Assembly (NCBI GenBank): GCA_958430865.1
Contig: CAUDNR010000225.1
Span: 31,085-95,084, forward strand
Length of the DNA stretch: 64,000 nt
Origin: Entrophospora sp. SA101
Lineage: Eukaryota > Glomeromycota > Glomeromycetes > Entrophosporales > Entrophosporaceae
Reading direction: 5' to 3'
Within the stretch, counting starts at the first letter, position 1. Every line of letters begins with the position of its first letter. Both the position numbers and the translations under genes were made by a program. Below are positions 52,202 through 63,758 of this stretch, one piece after another. The notes below the pieces were generated by a model. That model worked only from the letters and a program-made list of their open reading frames with translations. It had not been told where the DNA came from and did not search any database.

Positions 52202-52542
52202 TTTTTGTCGTTTCAACAATCTGATGATGTCTTGAGTATAAATGAGCAATCAAATTTACCGTTGAGCCATCTGTTGCACGACGTTTTTTACAATTTTTTC
52301 AATTGTAATTAATACTGATACTTTTTTACCGTTAGGAAAATTTACTTTTACGAACCAATTCCACACCAACTTTTTTGAAGTCGCACCTTTTTATTTATTT
52401 TAGCAACTTTAGTTCGTTTCTTAGGAATTACATTCAACACTTTTCCATCCGATTCTTCTTCTGAATTTATACAAGTAGGTTCACTTTCATTATCATCATC
52501 ATTATAATTATAATCGTAAGTAATGTTACAAATAAGTAGCAA
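52202..52542 (-). pseudogene. BED-finger hAT relic, copy 2
   Basis: Same frameshifted text as 29720-30060. Confidence 0.5.
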
Positions 52543-52622
52543 ATAAGGACAATGAAAATGAATCAGATAAAGATGATCATTATATGTATATTGATATATT
52601 TTTTTTAAACGCTACAAAAATA

Positions 52623-53068
52623 CAGTCGGCGCTCGATATAAGAAAGACAAAAGACTTCACTGTGATTCATTATATAAAAAGATCGATAAAATTTTTTTAC
52701 AAAAAATCCCGTGATAGATTCGATAAGTCATCCCGCAGTAATCAATTGTTTAAAGTACTCAATAGTATAAATTATGCGGCTGACTTATCGAGTCTGTGTG
52801 TGTATTACCAAATTAATACTAATTAATTACTTTATTTTTTGCGACACATTACCAAATTCAATTACACATTTTACTATATTCAATTACTTTATTTTTCACT
52901 ACTATTACTATTAATAAATTTAATTACTCTATTTTTTGCGACACATTACTAAATTCAATTACTTTATTTTTCCGACACATTACTAAAATTCAATTACTTT
53001 ATTTTTCGCGACACATTACTAAAATTCAATTACTTTATTTTTCAACACTATTACTAAATTTCATTCTT
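52623..53068. mobile_element. Truncated copy of the CAGTCG-type MITE
   Basis: Left end as at 30141, but the element is cut after 446 bp and its right terminal repeat is missing; BUD20-derived sequence follows directly. Confidence 0.85.
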
Positions 53069-53252
53069 GTATATATGTTTGTTATATATATATATATATA
53101 TAAAGAAAATGTATAATTTATTATTACGTTGGAATTAAATCATTATTAACATATTATATTATATTATATCATATATCATATTATTATACAGTCGTCATTT
53201 CATTGATTCTCATGCATTAAATGAACACTATCGTGGAAAACTTCATAAAAGA
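53069..53252 (+). pseudogene. Copied BUD20 fragment (intron 2 and most of exon 3)
   Basis: Identical to 15133-15316 with offset 37936, including the length of the TA run. It comprises most of intron 2, its ACAG acceptor and exon 3 up to HYRGKLHKR. The zinc-finger histidines are present but the cysteines (exon 2) are not. After 53252 the sequence leaves BUD20 (AAAAGAGTCTTCTAG instead of AAAAGACGGTTTGTA). Confidence 0.93.
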
Positions 53253-53322
53253 GTCTTCTAGATGCATGATATTAATTAATCCAGAGTGTTATACTGTTAT
53301 TAATACAAGGTAGCTATACAAA

Positions 53323-53332
53323 NNNNNNNNNN
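53323..53332. other. Assembly gap of 10 N
   Basis: Ten N bases between 70 bp of unassigned sequence after the BUD20 fragment and the start of the CDC6 intron. A round gap size suggests a placeholder, so the true distance and even the adjacency are unknown. Confidence 0.99.
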
Positions 53333-53423
53333 CCTGTACATGTACATATGTAGGAATATGTGTAAAATAAAGGTAAATAATAGTTAAACAAATCATTAAA
53401 AATAAAAAATAAAAAATACCAAC

Positions 53424-54245
53424 ACTTCATCGATCTAATATAAATAGGTAATTTTTCATAAAATTGTAAATTAGAGATTCCGATAAGTATCAGACGTGAT
53501 TCTTTATCATTTGCCAAGCTAAACAAATTATACAAGATATCCAGATCATTTTCAATTATACAATCGATTTCATCTAAAATTACAACACTTTATAAAATCA
53601 TATAGAACAGTTTGTTACTAATTTAGATTAGGGAAATATATATATATATATATATATATAAGATAGAAATTAGATAGAGATAACTCACCACATTCCATGA
53701 TCAATTGACATCATTAAACAATCTTCTAATACTTTTTGAGCTATTTCATTATCTTCTATAATATCTATATCTTTACAAAGTATTTCACATAATTCAATAA
53801 AAAATTTTTTGTAACTGACGTATCTACAATTTATTATAGGAGTTACTATTGGTGGAAGAAGACCAAGCAAGTGTTCTTCATCATCTATAATTTGCTCTCT
53901 GATTTCTTCTAACAAGGCAGTTTTGCCAGTTCCTGGAATGCCAGTGATATATAAACTTCCAGGTTTTCCGTCAATGATATGACTCGTTAAAAATTCCGTA
54001 ATTTCCCTACGTTCTTCTTCACGACCAATAAGTCGTTTTGGACTTGCAGTTAAGCGAAAAAGTGATTTAGCTTCTTGAAGAGCAGGTGTAGAGTAAGGTG
54101 AAGGAATGGAGTTGGAAAATAAAGAATCACGGATGGGGGTGGAAGGGGTAGAAGAAGTATCAAATACATTATAAAACCGTTGGTTTTTAGGTGTCCTATA
54201 ATTTGAAGATGGGCAATTTTCTCTGGAATCTTCTGTGGTATACAT
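53424..54245 (-). CDS. CDC6: CDC6 replication initiation ATPase, 5' half
   Basis: Exon 1 (54245-53689) and exon 2 (53587-53424) give the first 240 residues of an Orc1/Cdc6-type AAA+ ATPase. Visible are an unstructured N-terminus with Cdk-consensus sites (T36-PIR and S68-PKR), GREEERREI (74-82), Walker A GIPGTGKT (102-109) and Walker B VILDEID (188-194), then RLILIGISN (sensor 1 region). Cdc6 loads the Mcm2-7 helicase at origins with ORC and Cdt1. Exon 2 ends at RSMK plus one base before GTTGGT. The remaining exons are not downstream on this strand: a gap follows the intron. They lie on the plus strand at 55956-56800, and the joined frame is intact (494 residues). Whether the gene is truly broken depends on the assembly. 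Confidence 0.88.
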
Positions 54246-55159
54246 TATGAATATTTTTTTTAAAAAATCAATTAATTATTGTTTGAAAATTTTTAAAGGG
54301 GAAAAATATTTTTGAACGTCTTGCACGTAAATAATAATATTCCGGACAACACGTAGGCTCTTAATCCCGTCAAAAAAGTTCGTGCGTCACTTGAATTTTG
54401 GCGATTATATCTATTTTTATTTTTATTTTTAACAAATTAATTGAATAAATTCTTTGTATACTACTAGTTTTCAATAATTTATTCATATTCATTATTTTTA
54501 AATGTTACCCGATCACCAATTACCGGTTCAAGAGAATGAATTTAAAGCTATTCGTTCATGTTAAAGAGAACATGAAATTATCCTTCCAATTGTAATATCT
54601 TAATTTAACAAGTATTAGATTAGAACAAAGAGAAGAGTTACCAGAAATAAGGGGACTAAATGATTGAACCTTTAGAACATATATAACGTTGTAATTTTCT
54701 TAACTTATTATCGTGTGTGAAATATTAAAATTTTGGGGTGGGTGTTTTGATATGAAATTCTGATTGGCTAATTTGAATTTCACGTAGTGAATTGTACTGT
54801 ACGCACAACATCTTCACCCAACAATATATAATAAACATATCTTTAAGAACAAATACAAACTTGAAATAATAACGGGCTAGTCTTTCTGTCTAATCAATTT
54901 TTTTTTTTTGAGATATTGTTTAGCGAGGTATTGTGTACTAGGGAGTGGCTATACGGATTAGTAAAACCTATATGGTGATAGTTTAGAGAAGTAAAGCATA
55001 TATATAAATTATTATTTGTGACTCGAACACGATCCCACAATATGCTAAAATAAAAATAAATTATTGCTACCGAACTTGCATTTAAAATTGATGAGGAAAT
55101 ACGTAATAATGCAATGTGTTGATTTTGATAGAGAAAGTAGAAAGGTTTATTTATTCTTC
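54246..55159. other. CDC6 upstream region, no gene seen
   Basis: This is the presumed CDC6 5' flank. TTTTGGCG (about 54394-54401) resembles half of an E2F/MBF-type site, which would suit a replication gene, but a single near-match proves little. Otherwise AT-rich. Confidence 0.3.
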
Positions 55160-55533
55160 TGAATTAACTAATGCAAGGAATGAAAGGGCAGAATGTGACA
55201 GGTGTAAATCAACAATATACTCTGATAAGTTCTGTGAAGATGTATTGGTATACAATTACAAAGTCTTTTCACCACTTGAACATCTGGAATAACATGGTTG
55301 ATAATTTTATTCAACTTGCATTTTAGTATTAGAATGGATGGATACCTTTTGGGCAATTTGAAGGAGTAGCAAAGTTAACTGAAGATGGACTTGGTTCAAT
55401 TTATACTGCTACATGGACAAGAAGAAGAAAAATTGATTATGGTGAAAATAAAAAGGAGCTTAGTTATTTCAGAGAGCCAAATGTAGCATTAAAAAGTTTA
55501 AATGATTCAAGAAAAGGCCTTTTTGATAGGTAG
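55160..55533 (+). pseudogene. Protein kinase relic with N-terminal Cys-rich block
   Basis: The text AECDRCKSTIYSDKFCED carries two Cys pairs, followed after a stop by NIWNNMVDNFIQLAF, two more in-frame stops, then GWIPFGQFEGVAKLTEDGLG, SIYTATW and later EPNVALKSLNDSRK. That is the start of a protein kinase: a glycine-loop region (E-D-G-L-G-S-I-Y-T-A), then VALK with the ATP-binding Lys. It stops after LFDR. The Cys block plus kinase layout is shared with the fragment at 33490. Stops and missing catalytic loop make it dead. Confidence 0.7.
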
Positions 55534-55866
55534 GTAGTTGTCTTTAAACAAAAAAGCGAGAGTTAGTAATCACCCTATAAACATAACCATCTTACAAAAC
55601 GTCACAACATATCAGGAAAACAGTAACATGTATTCTACGCATATTCTACACAATATAAGTATATGTTTTTAATATTTGCTTATTCTATGTTAAAACCCCT
55701 CAAATTGTGTAGAATGTATGCTACTAGCTTTCCTGGTAAGAGGGATTGCATGATCCAAAGCACACCCTTATTTCTTTGGGCTCGTCTGATGAAGACGAAG
55801 AAGAAATTAAGCTAATATTTTTCTTTTCTCTATTTTTAAGTTCAATCCAAATTTTTAATCGCTTCT
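55534..55866. other. Unassigned sequence between kinase relic and CDC6 intron
   Basis: Includes an acidic coding-like stretch (LGSSDEDEEEIK) near 55770-55812, reminiscent of a protein tail; no family recognised. Confidence 0.3.
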
Positions 55867-55955
55867 GTTGTATTTTTTTTTTTTTATTTTTAATGATTTG
55901 TTTAACTATTATTTACCTTTATTTTACACATATTCCTACATATGTACATGTACAG

Positions 55956-56800
55956 GTGAACCGAAACAAGTTAGTTTTACACCATATAACGATTCTCAAA
56001 TTATGGAAATAATTAAAGATCGTCTTTTAGCTGCAGCCTCTGCAGAAAAGGAAAATTCAATTATGATGTCAGAAAAACCAATATCATCATCTTTGATGCA
56101 AGATAAAGCAATTGAGCTTTGTGCAAAAAAAGTTGCTGCTTGTAATGGTGATTTAAGATTAGCGTTGAATATTTGCATGAAAGCGATTGAACTGGTAGAA
56201 GAAGAATTAGAAGAAAAGGAAACAGAAGAAAAAAAATTGGAAGAAAAGGAAAAGGACAGAAAGAAATCAATAAAAAAAACGGTTCTTTCAGATTCTGAAA
56301 ATTCATTAGAACAACAACAAAAAATTTCAATGCCAGAAATTACAATTACACATATTAATCAAATTATTAATACAGACATCATCATTTCACCTATTACAAA
56401 TAGATTGCGATCTTTGAATCATGCACAAAGTATGGCATTATTCGCAATAGTATGTTTAATCAAGAAAAAAGAGAAAAAAATTGATCTTACAAAGGTAAAT
56501 AAAATAAAATAAAATAAAAACAACGAGATTAATCAATTATTTAATAAATAAATAAATAAATATTTTTTTAATTAGATACAAGAATTTCTACAAGTATTTT
56601 CAAAAAGGAATCCCACTTTGCCATTGGAAACTAATTTGTGTTCTTTAAAAGCAGCAACTGAAGTACTTAAAAATTCCAATGTAATCAAAATATCTAGAGC
56701 TAATAAGATCACTTTGAGTGTTAGAGCGAAGGATGTTGAAGATATCTTAAAAGACAAGAAGCCTTTATTGAAGAAAGCTTTGATGTTAATTAAAGATTGA
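55956..56800 (+). CDS. CDC6: CDC6 replication initiation ATPase, 3' half
   Basis: Exons 55956-56494 and 56576-56800 encode the last part of Cdc6. The joined codon after TACAG gives C-EPKQVSFTPYNDSQIMEII, which lines up with the usual KCKPQLLNFPPYTRNQ block of Cdc6; then CNGDLRLALNICMKAIE (sensor 2 region with the conserved R after GDLR), a Glu/Lys-rich insert, and NHAQSMALFAIVCLIKK with the winged-helix domain to VEDILKDKKPLLKKALM. Phase matches exon 2 of the 5' half (one base plus two bases). No start codon or ATPase motifs are present here, so this half cannot act alone. Upstream sequence (55745-55866) does not resemble CDC6. Confidence 0.88.
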
Positions 56801-58195
56801 TCGATCTAATTATTTTTTTATTTGATTAATTGATAATCTTTGCTTGGTTGATTAACAAGTAAAACATTTGTTTGTGATATTTTTGCAAATATATCAAATT
56901 TTTAATAAAAAATTTTTAATCATTTATCACTTTCATATCTTGAGTATTATTAAAGTATTTGCAGCATAAAAAAAACTCTGAATTTTAGAATAATATTGAG
57001 GGTGTTTCACTATTACTAAGTTCCAAGGTCGATGATTTTTTTCTGCTTTTAGCAAAAAACCGCAGAAATCGCAAAAGTATGTATCAAAAGCAGAAATGCG
57101 AAGAATTATATCCAAAATTGGTAGTAGATAGATAATTAAAACATTTTGAAGCCTAAAAACTATTAATACATGTAATATATATATATATATAAGCAAGAAA
57201 TGAAGTCAATTAGTCATTTTACATTTAACATTTTTTTTTTTTTATTGGATTTAAATTTCGTTTTTTGAGTAGAGTATTATTATTAATTTTATGACATATT
57301 AATACTTTTGGCATTTGATGACAATAGCAAAATAAGTGATCAAAATAATCTGTTCCGAGTACATATCATAATAATTAATTAAAAAAATGGCGTCATTAAA
57401 GATGCCGTACAAATCTTATAATCACCCTCAATTTTTTGTGAATATTGATTGATTTTTTTTTAAAAAAAGGTCATATTCTTTAACGTATATATAAATAAAA
57501 TTGATCGAACTTTAATTATTCAAAAGAAGATTTTATTTATCTTATAAAATAGCATACATGTACGAAATAAAATAATACCATTATCCGTAACATCAAATTT
57601 ATTTAATATTAATAAACGTAATTGGCAATAAAATCTCAAGCTTATTTTCTTCTTTGACTGTTTTAGAGCTCATTTTTGTGAATCTTGAAACAATTTTCAT
57701 TATAAAATAACTTCCAATGGCTAAGAATAGCCCTTTAAAAAACCAAATGTTGAATAACAGTGTGAATTTCTGTTTATTCATACAAAATATCTGCAATAAC
57801 GTAATAAATCAAGCTTTAAGTCTTTAAAGTCATACTCTGTATATATAACGAACTCATTTCTCCGATGCTAATGCTAATCAAATTAGGTGATCTTTTCTAT
57901 TAAAGTCATTATAATCCGTGTTCATTCACTTTAAGATGTGGATCTTTTTTAGTGGTGTAGAAACTTTGAGTTGTTGATGTTATTATTCTATAAAGGGTAA
58001 ATAAATAATCATTATTGGGATAGTTTTTTTGATTGATTGATCAAGCAATTGATTGATTGATTAAATATCAGATATTCTATTTATCTATGGATAATAATAC
58101 CAATAATTAATAATAAAATCGTCCAAAGATTTTACAAAAATTTTCTTTCATTCAATACAGTTAAGGTCAAACATTATCATTATTGTCATTATACT
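56801..58195. other. Intergenic DNA, no gene seen
   Basis: AT-rich. A 65-codon minus-strand frame at 57599-57796 has one hydrophobic stretch but no supporting context. The end is the promoter of the folate gene. Confidence 0.45.
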
Positions 58196-59533
58196 ATGGC
58201 GAAATTAATTGATGGAAAAGCTATTGCAAAGTGAATTTATTTTATTTTATTTTATTTTAATCTGGTATTTCAATTTTATCCAAAAACTCATTCCCGGATT
58301 TATTAATAAATGTGTATAAAAGATCTATCAGATGTGAAATAAGCGAAGAAATTAAAGAGTATCAAGCAAAATTTCCAACTTTTAGACCACATCTTGCCAT
58401 AATTCAAATTGGTAAGAGAGAGGATTCTACTGTTTATATTCAACAGAAAAAACGTGCTGCCGAGGAAGTAGGCTTTTCTTATTTAATATATCCAATTATG
58501 TCATGTGATATATATAGTAAAAAAAAAATTTTACAAAAATTAGATTGGAATTGAATTTAGCATATTCAAGAAAGAGGAAGATATTTCACAAAATGAGGTA
58601 GATATTCAAGTAATGTTAATTTATAATAATAATATGACGTCATGTTGATTTGATTTATTTTATTTTATAGTTGCTATCGATAATTGATGATTTGAATGAA
58701 AATCCATCAATTCACGGATTATTGGTGCAATTGCCTTTACCAAATCATATTAATAAAGAAATTGTTACTGAAAAAATCAATCCTAAAAAAGATGTTGATG
58801 GGTAAATTAATGACGATAATACTTGGAAATGTATACATGCATGTATTTTTATTAATTTAATTGATTATAAAAATTAGTTTTCATGTTGATAATATTGGAA
58901 GTTTGGTTAAAAGAAATGGCGAAAGAACATTTTTACCTTGTACACCAAAAGGAATTCTTGAACTATTAAATCGGACTGGTAAAATAATATTGGAAATTTA
59001 AAAATTTAAATTTAATATAAGTTAATAAAATTTAAAATTAGGTGTTGAGATTGCTGGTAAATGTGCTGTCGTAGTTGGACGCAGTGAAATAGTGGTAAGA
59101 TTAAGATTATTAATAATAATATAAATATAGTAATAAATATAATAATAAATATAATAATAATAATTAGGGATTTCCAATGTTTGCTTTGTTATCACATAAA
59201 GATGCAACGGTTACTTTGTGTCATTCTAAAACAAAGAACTTGGATGAAATTGTTTGTACCAATTCTTTCATAATTTTCTTTATAATGATCCTAATGATCA
59301 TAACCTTCATCATATTAATAATAACCATTATTAATAACTAGGTTAAAACGGGTGATATTTTAGTTGTAGCAATTGGGCGTCCTGAATATATAAAGGGTGA
59401 ATGGATAAAACCAGGTGCAATTGTAATTGACGTTGGAACAAATGCCATCGAAGGTTAATATTATAATAATAATAATAATAATATTTTCATTTTCATTTCA
59501 ATGAAAACTACTACAAACACATACACATTTAAA

Positions 59534-59571
<38 letters not shown>

Positions 59572-61333
59572 TCTTACAAAAAAATCAGGTGTAAGATGGG
59601 TAGGTGACGTACATTTCCCTAGTGCATCACAGGTAGCATCGTATATAACTCCTGTACCTGGCGGTGTTGGTCCAATGACGGTTGCAATGTTATTAAAGAA
59701 TACAATGGAAAGTGCAAAGAGATTTTGGAAAAATGATAAAGAAAGAAAGATATCTATTTTAAATATTGATCCATTAACTCCTGTGCCATGTGATGCTGAT
59801 ATTGCGTTTAATCAACTTCCAAAACGAATAGCTATTTTGGCTCAAGAACTAGGCTTAACCAAAAACGAGGTTTGCTTAATTATTTCTTCAATAATAATAA
59901 TATAAATAATGATATAAATATATAAATATTATATATGAATAACAGTACGAGTTATACGGAAATTATAAAGCAAAAATAAACTTATCAGTATTAGATCGAT
60001 TAAAGTCTAAAAAAAACGGCAAATACGTCGTAGTAACTGGGTAAAATTATTTAATAATTAGTAAGCATCATTATTATGTAAACATTAATATTGATATTGA
60101 TTAATTTACATATATAAAGTATAACGCCTACACCTTTAGGAGAAGGTAAATCAACAACCACAGTTGGTATAGCTCAAGCTTTAGGTGCACATCTAGGCAA
60201 AATAAGTTTTGCTTGTGTGAGGCAACCATCACAAGGACCAACATTTGGTATAAAAGGAGGTGCAGCTGGAGGTGGTTATTCACAAGTTATACCAATGGAT
60301 GAATTTAATTTACATTTAACCGGTGATATACATGCTGTAACTGCTGCTAATAATTTACTAGGTAATAACTATTTATTATTATAAATATTCAATATTATTT
60401 TATTTATTTATTTAATATTATTGTATATTATTTCTAGCTGCTGCAATTGATGCTCGTATGTTTCATGAAAATACTCAAAGTGATAATGCATTATTCAATA
60501 GATTATGTCCAGTAAAAAAAGGATCTCGCACAATTTCTCCTATTTTAATTAGACGATTGAATAAACTTGGTATCGATAAAACAAATCCTAGTGAATTGAC
60601 ACCTGAAGAAATTAAAAAGTTTGTTAGATTAGATATTGATCCTGATTCAATTACATGGTAACTACATTTTATATATGCATATGTACACTTTGTATGTGTG
60701 TGAGTAAATACTAACAATTGTTAAATTTGTAATCATAGGAAAAGAGTTATTGATACAAACGATAGATTTTTACGTCGCATAACAATTGGACAACATCCTA
60801 CAGAAAAAGGTTTTACCAGGGAAACTGGGTTTGATATTTCAGTTGCATCAGAATGTATGGCAGTTTTGGCTTTGAGTACATCTTTATCTGATATGAGTCT
60901 AAGATTGGGTAGAATGGTGGTTGCAACTTCTAAACAAGATAAATTATCGATAACTGTGGATGATTTGGGTTTAAGTGGTGCTCTAACCGTTTTAATGAAA
61001 GATGCTATCAAACCTAACTTGATGCAAACTTTGGAGGGTACCCCAGTTTTTGTACATGCTGGCCCATTTGCCAACATTGCTCACGGAAATAATTCTGTGC
61101 TAGCTGATATGATAGCTTTGAAACTGGCTGGTATTTATGACGATGACGATGATGATAAAAAAGGGTATGTTGTCACTGAAGCCGGATTTGGTGCCGATAT
61201 TGGAATGGAAAAGTTTTTTGATATTAAGTGTAGAGTATCTGGTTTAATCCCTGATGCTGTGGCATTAGTTGCGACTGTAAGAGCTTTAAAGATGCATGGT
61301 GGTGGCCCACAGGTATTTTTTTTAAAATATAAA

Positions 61334-61398
<65 letters not shown>

Positions 61399-62412
61399 TA
61401 CTACTATTTGGTTTTCCAAGTAATATAATCATTAATATTTTTATCAGGTTTCGCCTGGTGTTCCGTTACCTGAAGAGTATTTGAAAGAAAATCTAGAATT
61501 ATTGGAAAAAGGATGTTCCAATTTAGTAAAACATATTCAAAATGCAAAGAAATTTGGATTACCTGTTGTAGTAGCAATCAATCAATTTACGTATGAACAA
61601 TATTAACAGTTAATTTTTTAAACATATACATATATTATAATATATTGTCTATCTAAAATATTATTTATCATTGTTGCAAACAATAATAACATTTTTATTA
61701 TTTAATAACAGAACAGATACCCAAAACGAGCTTGATTTAATTCGTAAGATTGCAATAGAATCGGGTGCCAAAGATGCATTACCATCAACACATTGGTCTC
61801 ATGGTGGTAAAGGTGCATTGGATTTAGCTAAAGCAATAGTTGAGGCTACCAATTCTTCATCATCCGATAAAAAATTTAAATTTTTATATGGATTGGATAA
61901 ATCAATCGTCGAGAAGATTGAAATCATTGCAAAAGAAATGTATGGAGCCGATGGTATTGAATTAAGCGATTTGGCTAAACAAAAAATAGAAACTTATACA
62001 AAACAAGTAATATGTATTTTTATTACATTTTCACTAATATTTTATATAAATAAATAAATAAATAAATAATGGTATATATTTATTTCTTTAGGGATTTGCT
62101 AATTTATCAATTTGTATGGCAAAAACTCATTTATCATTATCCCATGATCCATTGCTCAAAGGTGTGCCAAAAGGATTTATAGTACCAATTCGTGATATAA
62201 GAGTTTCTGTTGGTGCAGGATTTTTGTATCCATTATTGGGCGAAGTACAAACAATGCCTGGTTTACCTACCGTAAATATATATTGTATATCAAGCGTTCT
62301 TTTATTATTGTCATAATTTATTAATATAAATTTTTTTTATGATTTTTAGAGACCTTGTTTCTTTGATGTAGATTTAGACCCTGATACTGGTAGAATTTCT
62401 GGTTTGTTTTAA
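58196..62412 (+). CDS. ADE3: C1-tetrahydrofolate synthase, trifunctional
   Basis: Seventeen exons (58196-58230, 58323-58467, 58544-58597, 58671-58801, 58878-58978, 59042-59094, 59168-59251, 59342-59453, 59571-59869, 59946-60040, 60120-60361, 60438-60657, 60739-61312, 61448-61590, 61712-62006, 62092-62271, 62350-62412) join to 941 codons plus TAA, the length usual for the family. Residues 1-about 300 are the methylene-THF dehydrogenase/cyclohydrolase: catalytic Y50-x3-K54, [25 protein letters not shown] (268-275). The rest is 10-formyl-THF synthetase with the ATP loop TPLGEGKST (374-382), [38 protein letters not shown] and [10 protein letters not shown]. It interconverts one-carbon folates for purine, thymidylate and methionine synthesis. 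The MAKLIDGK start has no mitochondrial presequence, so a cytosolic enzyme (Ade3-like, not Mis1-like) is likely. All catalytic motifs are intact. Confidence 0.97.
61334..61397. repeat. (ATT)n microsatellite in intron 13 of the folate gene
   Basis: About 20 ATT units ending in ACT units, within the intron between exons 13 and 14. It is likely to vary in length but does not touch the coding sequence. Confidence 0.9.
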
Positions 62413-62815
62413 TAATATGAGGAAAGATAGACAGAAGTTATATGACGATAAATTTAATATTCGCCATGATATTTAATGATTTGTATTTTTATTTTTATTG
62501 TTAAAAAATAAAGAATTATCAACGCAGTTTAAATTTTCCTGTGAAGAACTTGTTTAAATGTAGAAAAAAGAGAACAATAATCATATGATGGATGATAGAT
62601 TTGTCAACGATTTTTAATTTCTGATATTTTTCATGTGTTTTGTTGTTGACGGAGGTGATAAAAAATTGGATATTTCAGAAGGAACAATAATAATAATTAA
62701 TCAAAAAAGCAGGAAGAAAGAAATTGGATGCACAATAATAATCAATAATTTTTGATTTCTCTCTTAGAAATAAGATAATTTACTTAAAATATTGATAATA
62801 ATACATAATAATTAA
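62413..62815. other. Convergent intergenic space
   Basis: 403 bp between the 3' ends of the folate gene (plus) and the four-helix protein gene (minus). AT-rich; both 3' UTRs are expected here. AATAAA occurs at about 62507-62512, a plausible polyadenylation signal for the folate gene. Confidence 0.5.
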
Positions 62816-63758
62816 TTAATTAGGTTCAACAACAGTATGATAACTTTTTTCTTCTTTTGCTCTTTTCTTTAATTTATAAGATCTAATTACTATTACAAAA
62901 TATGCCTTTAATTTGAAAAAAATATTAGGTAGATTTTAGTAAATTTGAAAAGATTTTTTTTTTTTCAAAAAAATAGCTTTAAAAGAAAAACTTACCGAAA
63001 GTAAAAATACAACTATGACACTTATTATACCTAGAACCAAACTAGTATTGAAAACTGTTTTACAATAGTCACTCCAATCCTTGCTTGTTCCAAAAGTGTT
63101 TACTGCTGATTCAAGACATGAATCAGTATAACTACTTTTGTTTACAAGATAATAAACAAAACTTGCTAAGTCAATTATTATATAAATTGCTGCAATTGCA
63201 TATGATAAATAATAATATATATTTATATATTTATACATATCCTATAATAAAATCAATAAAAATAATTAATTAATAAAATAATAATAACAATCAAACTCAA
63301 TATATTACATTACCATAAAGGTTATAACAATTAATCCAAGAGTTGATAAAATGATTGCAATTGAGCTAATAGCCATTAATGGTATGGTGAAATCTGATAA
63401 TAAATATTATTATTAATTTAGAGCTAAATTCGTTGTATAATAAATATGATAAACGTATTTTTTACTTACAACTTTCGTAAGTGCCGTAAGATAATGCAAA
63501 TGACGTCAAAAGATATATTCCATAAAGCTTATGTAAATAAATAAATAAACATATATTAAATTCAAGCAGATATATATAATATAAATATAATAATATTAGC
63601 ATTAACATTATAGACATTATAGAACAATTTTCTCTTTCTAAATTCTTTAAAGAAACCATTTTACTTACAAGCCATATTATACTAATAAGTACTACTCCAG
63701 CTTTAAGTTTTATACAACAACAGCAGTATGTCGTTCTTGGACTTTTAATTTTCTCCAT
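62816..63758 (-). CDS. Small four-helix membrane protein with N-terminal Cys cluster
   Basis: Five exons (63758-63669, 63527-63470, 63393-63314, 63241-62996, 62905-62816) join exactly to 187 codons plus TAA. The start MEKIKSPRTTYCCCCIKLKA has four consecutive Cys, a likely palmitoylation cluster. Four hydrophobic segments lie at about 20-40 (VVLISIIWLLYGIYLLTSF), 54-76, 84-108 and 137-167, with a Cys-containing loop (CLESAVNTFGTSKDWSDYC) between helices 3 and 4 that may form a disulphide. The tail is basic then EPN. The layout resembles MARVEL- or tetraspanin-type four-helix proteins, but I do not recognise a named family. All splice sites are canonical, so the gene model is firm; its role is unknown. 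Confidence 0.8.

Larger units (their letters stand above)
47881..53068. repeat. 5188-bp segmental duplication, copy 2
   Basis: Same content as 25399-30586, shifted by 22482: mariner 5' end (48174), HTH frame (48644-48997), unknown frame (51433-51732), BED relic (52202-52542) and the first 446 bp of the CAGTCG-type MITE (52623-53068). The left side lies in a presumed intron of the gene starting at 47736; the right side is fused to a piece of the BUD20 gene. No target-site duplication flanks it. Confidence 0.93.
53333..55956. repeat. 87-bp inverted repeat bounding an inverted CDC6 segment
   Basis: 53333-53419 is the reverse complement of 55870-55956 with one mismatch (an A within a T run). Similarity becomes weak but does not stop cleanly beyond the inner ends. 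The repeat nearly coincides with the intron that separates CDC6 exon 2 from exon 3. The arms enclose the 5' half of CDC6 and a kinase relic. Inverting the enclosed part makes CDC6 collinear. Confidence 0.85.

Noticed and set aside
54394..54401. E2F/MBF-type promoter site upstream of CDC6
   Set aside because: TTTTGGCG is only a partial match and occurs once, too little to list as a site.
61135..61419. Minus-strand poly-Ile frame in the folate gene
   Set aside because: Translation of the (ATT)n intron repeat plus antisense exon.
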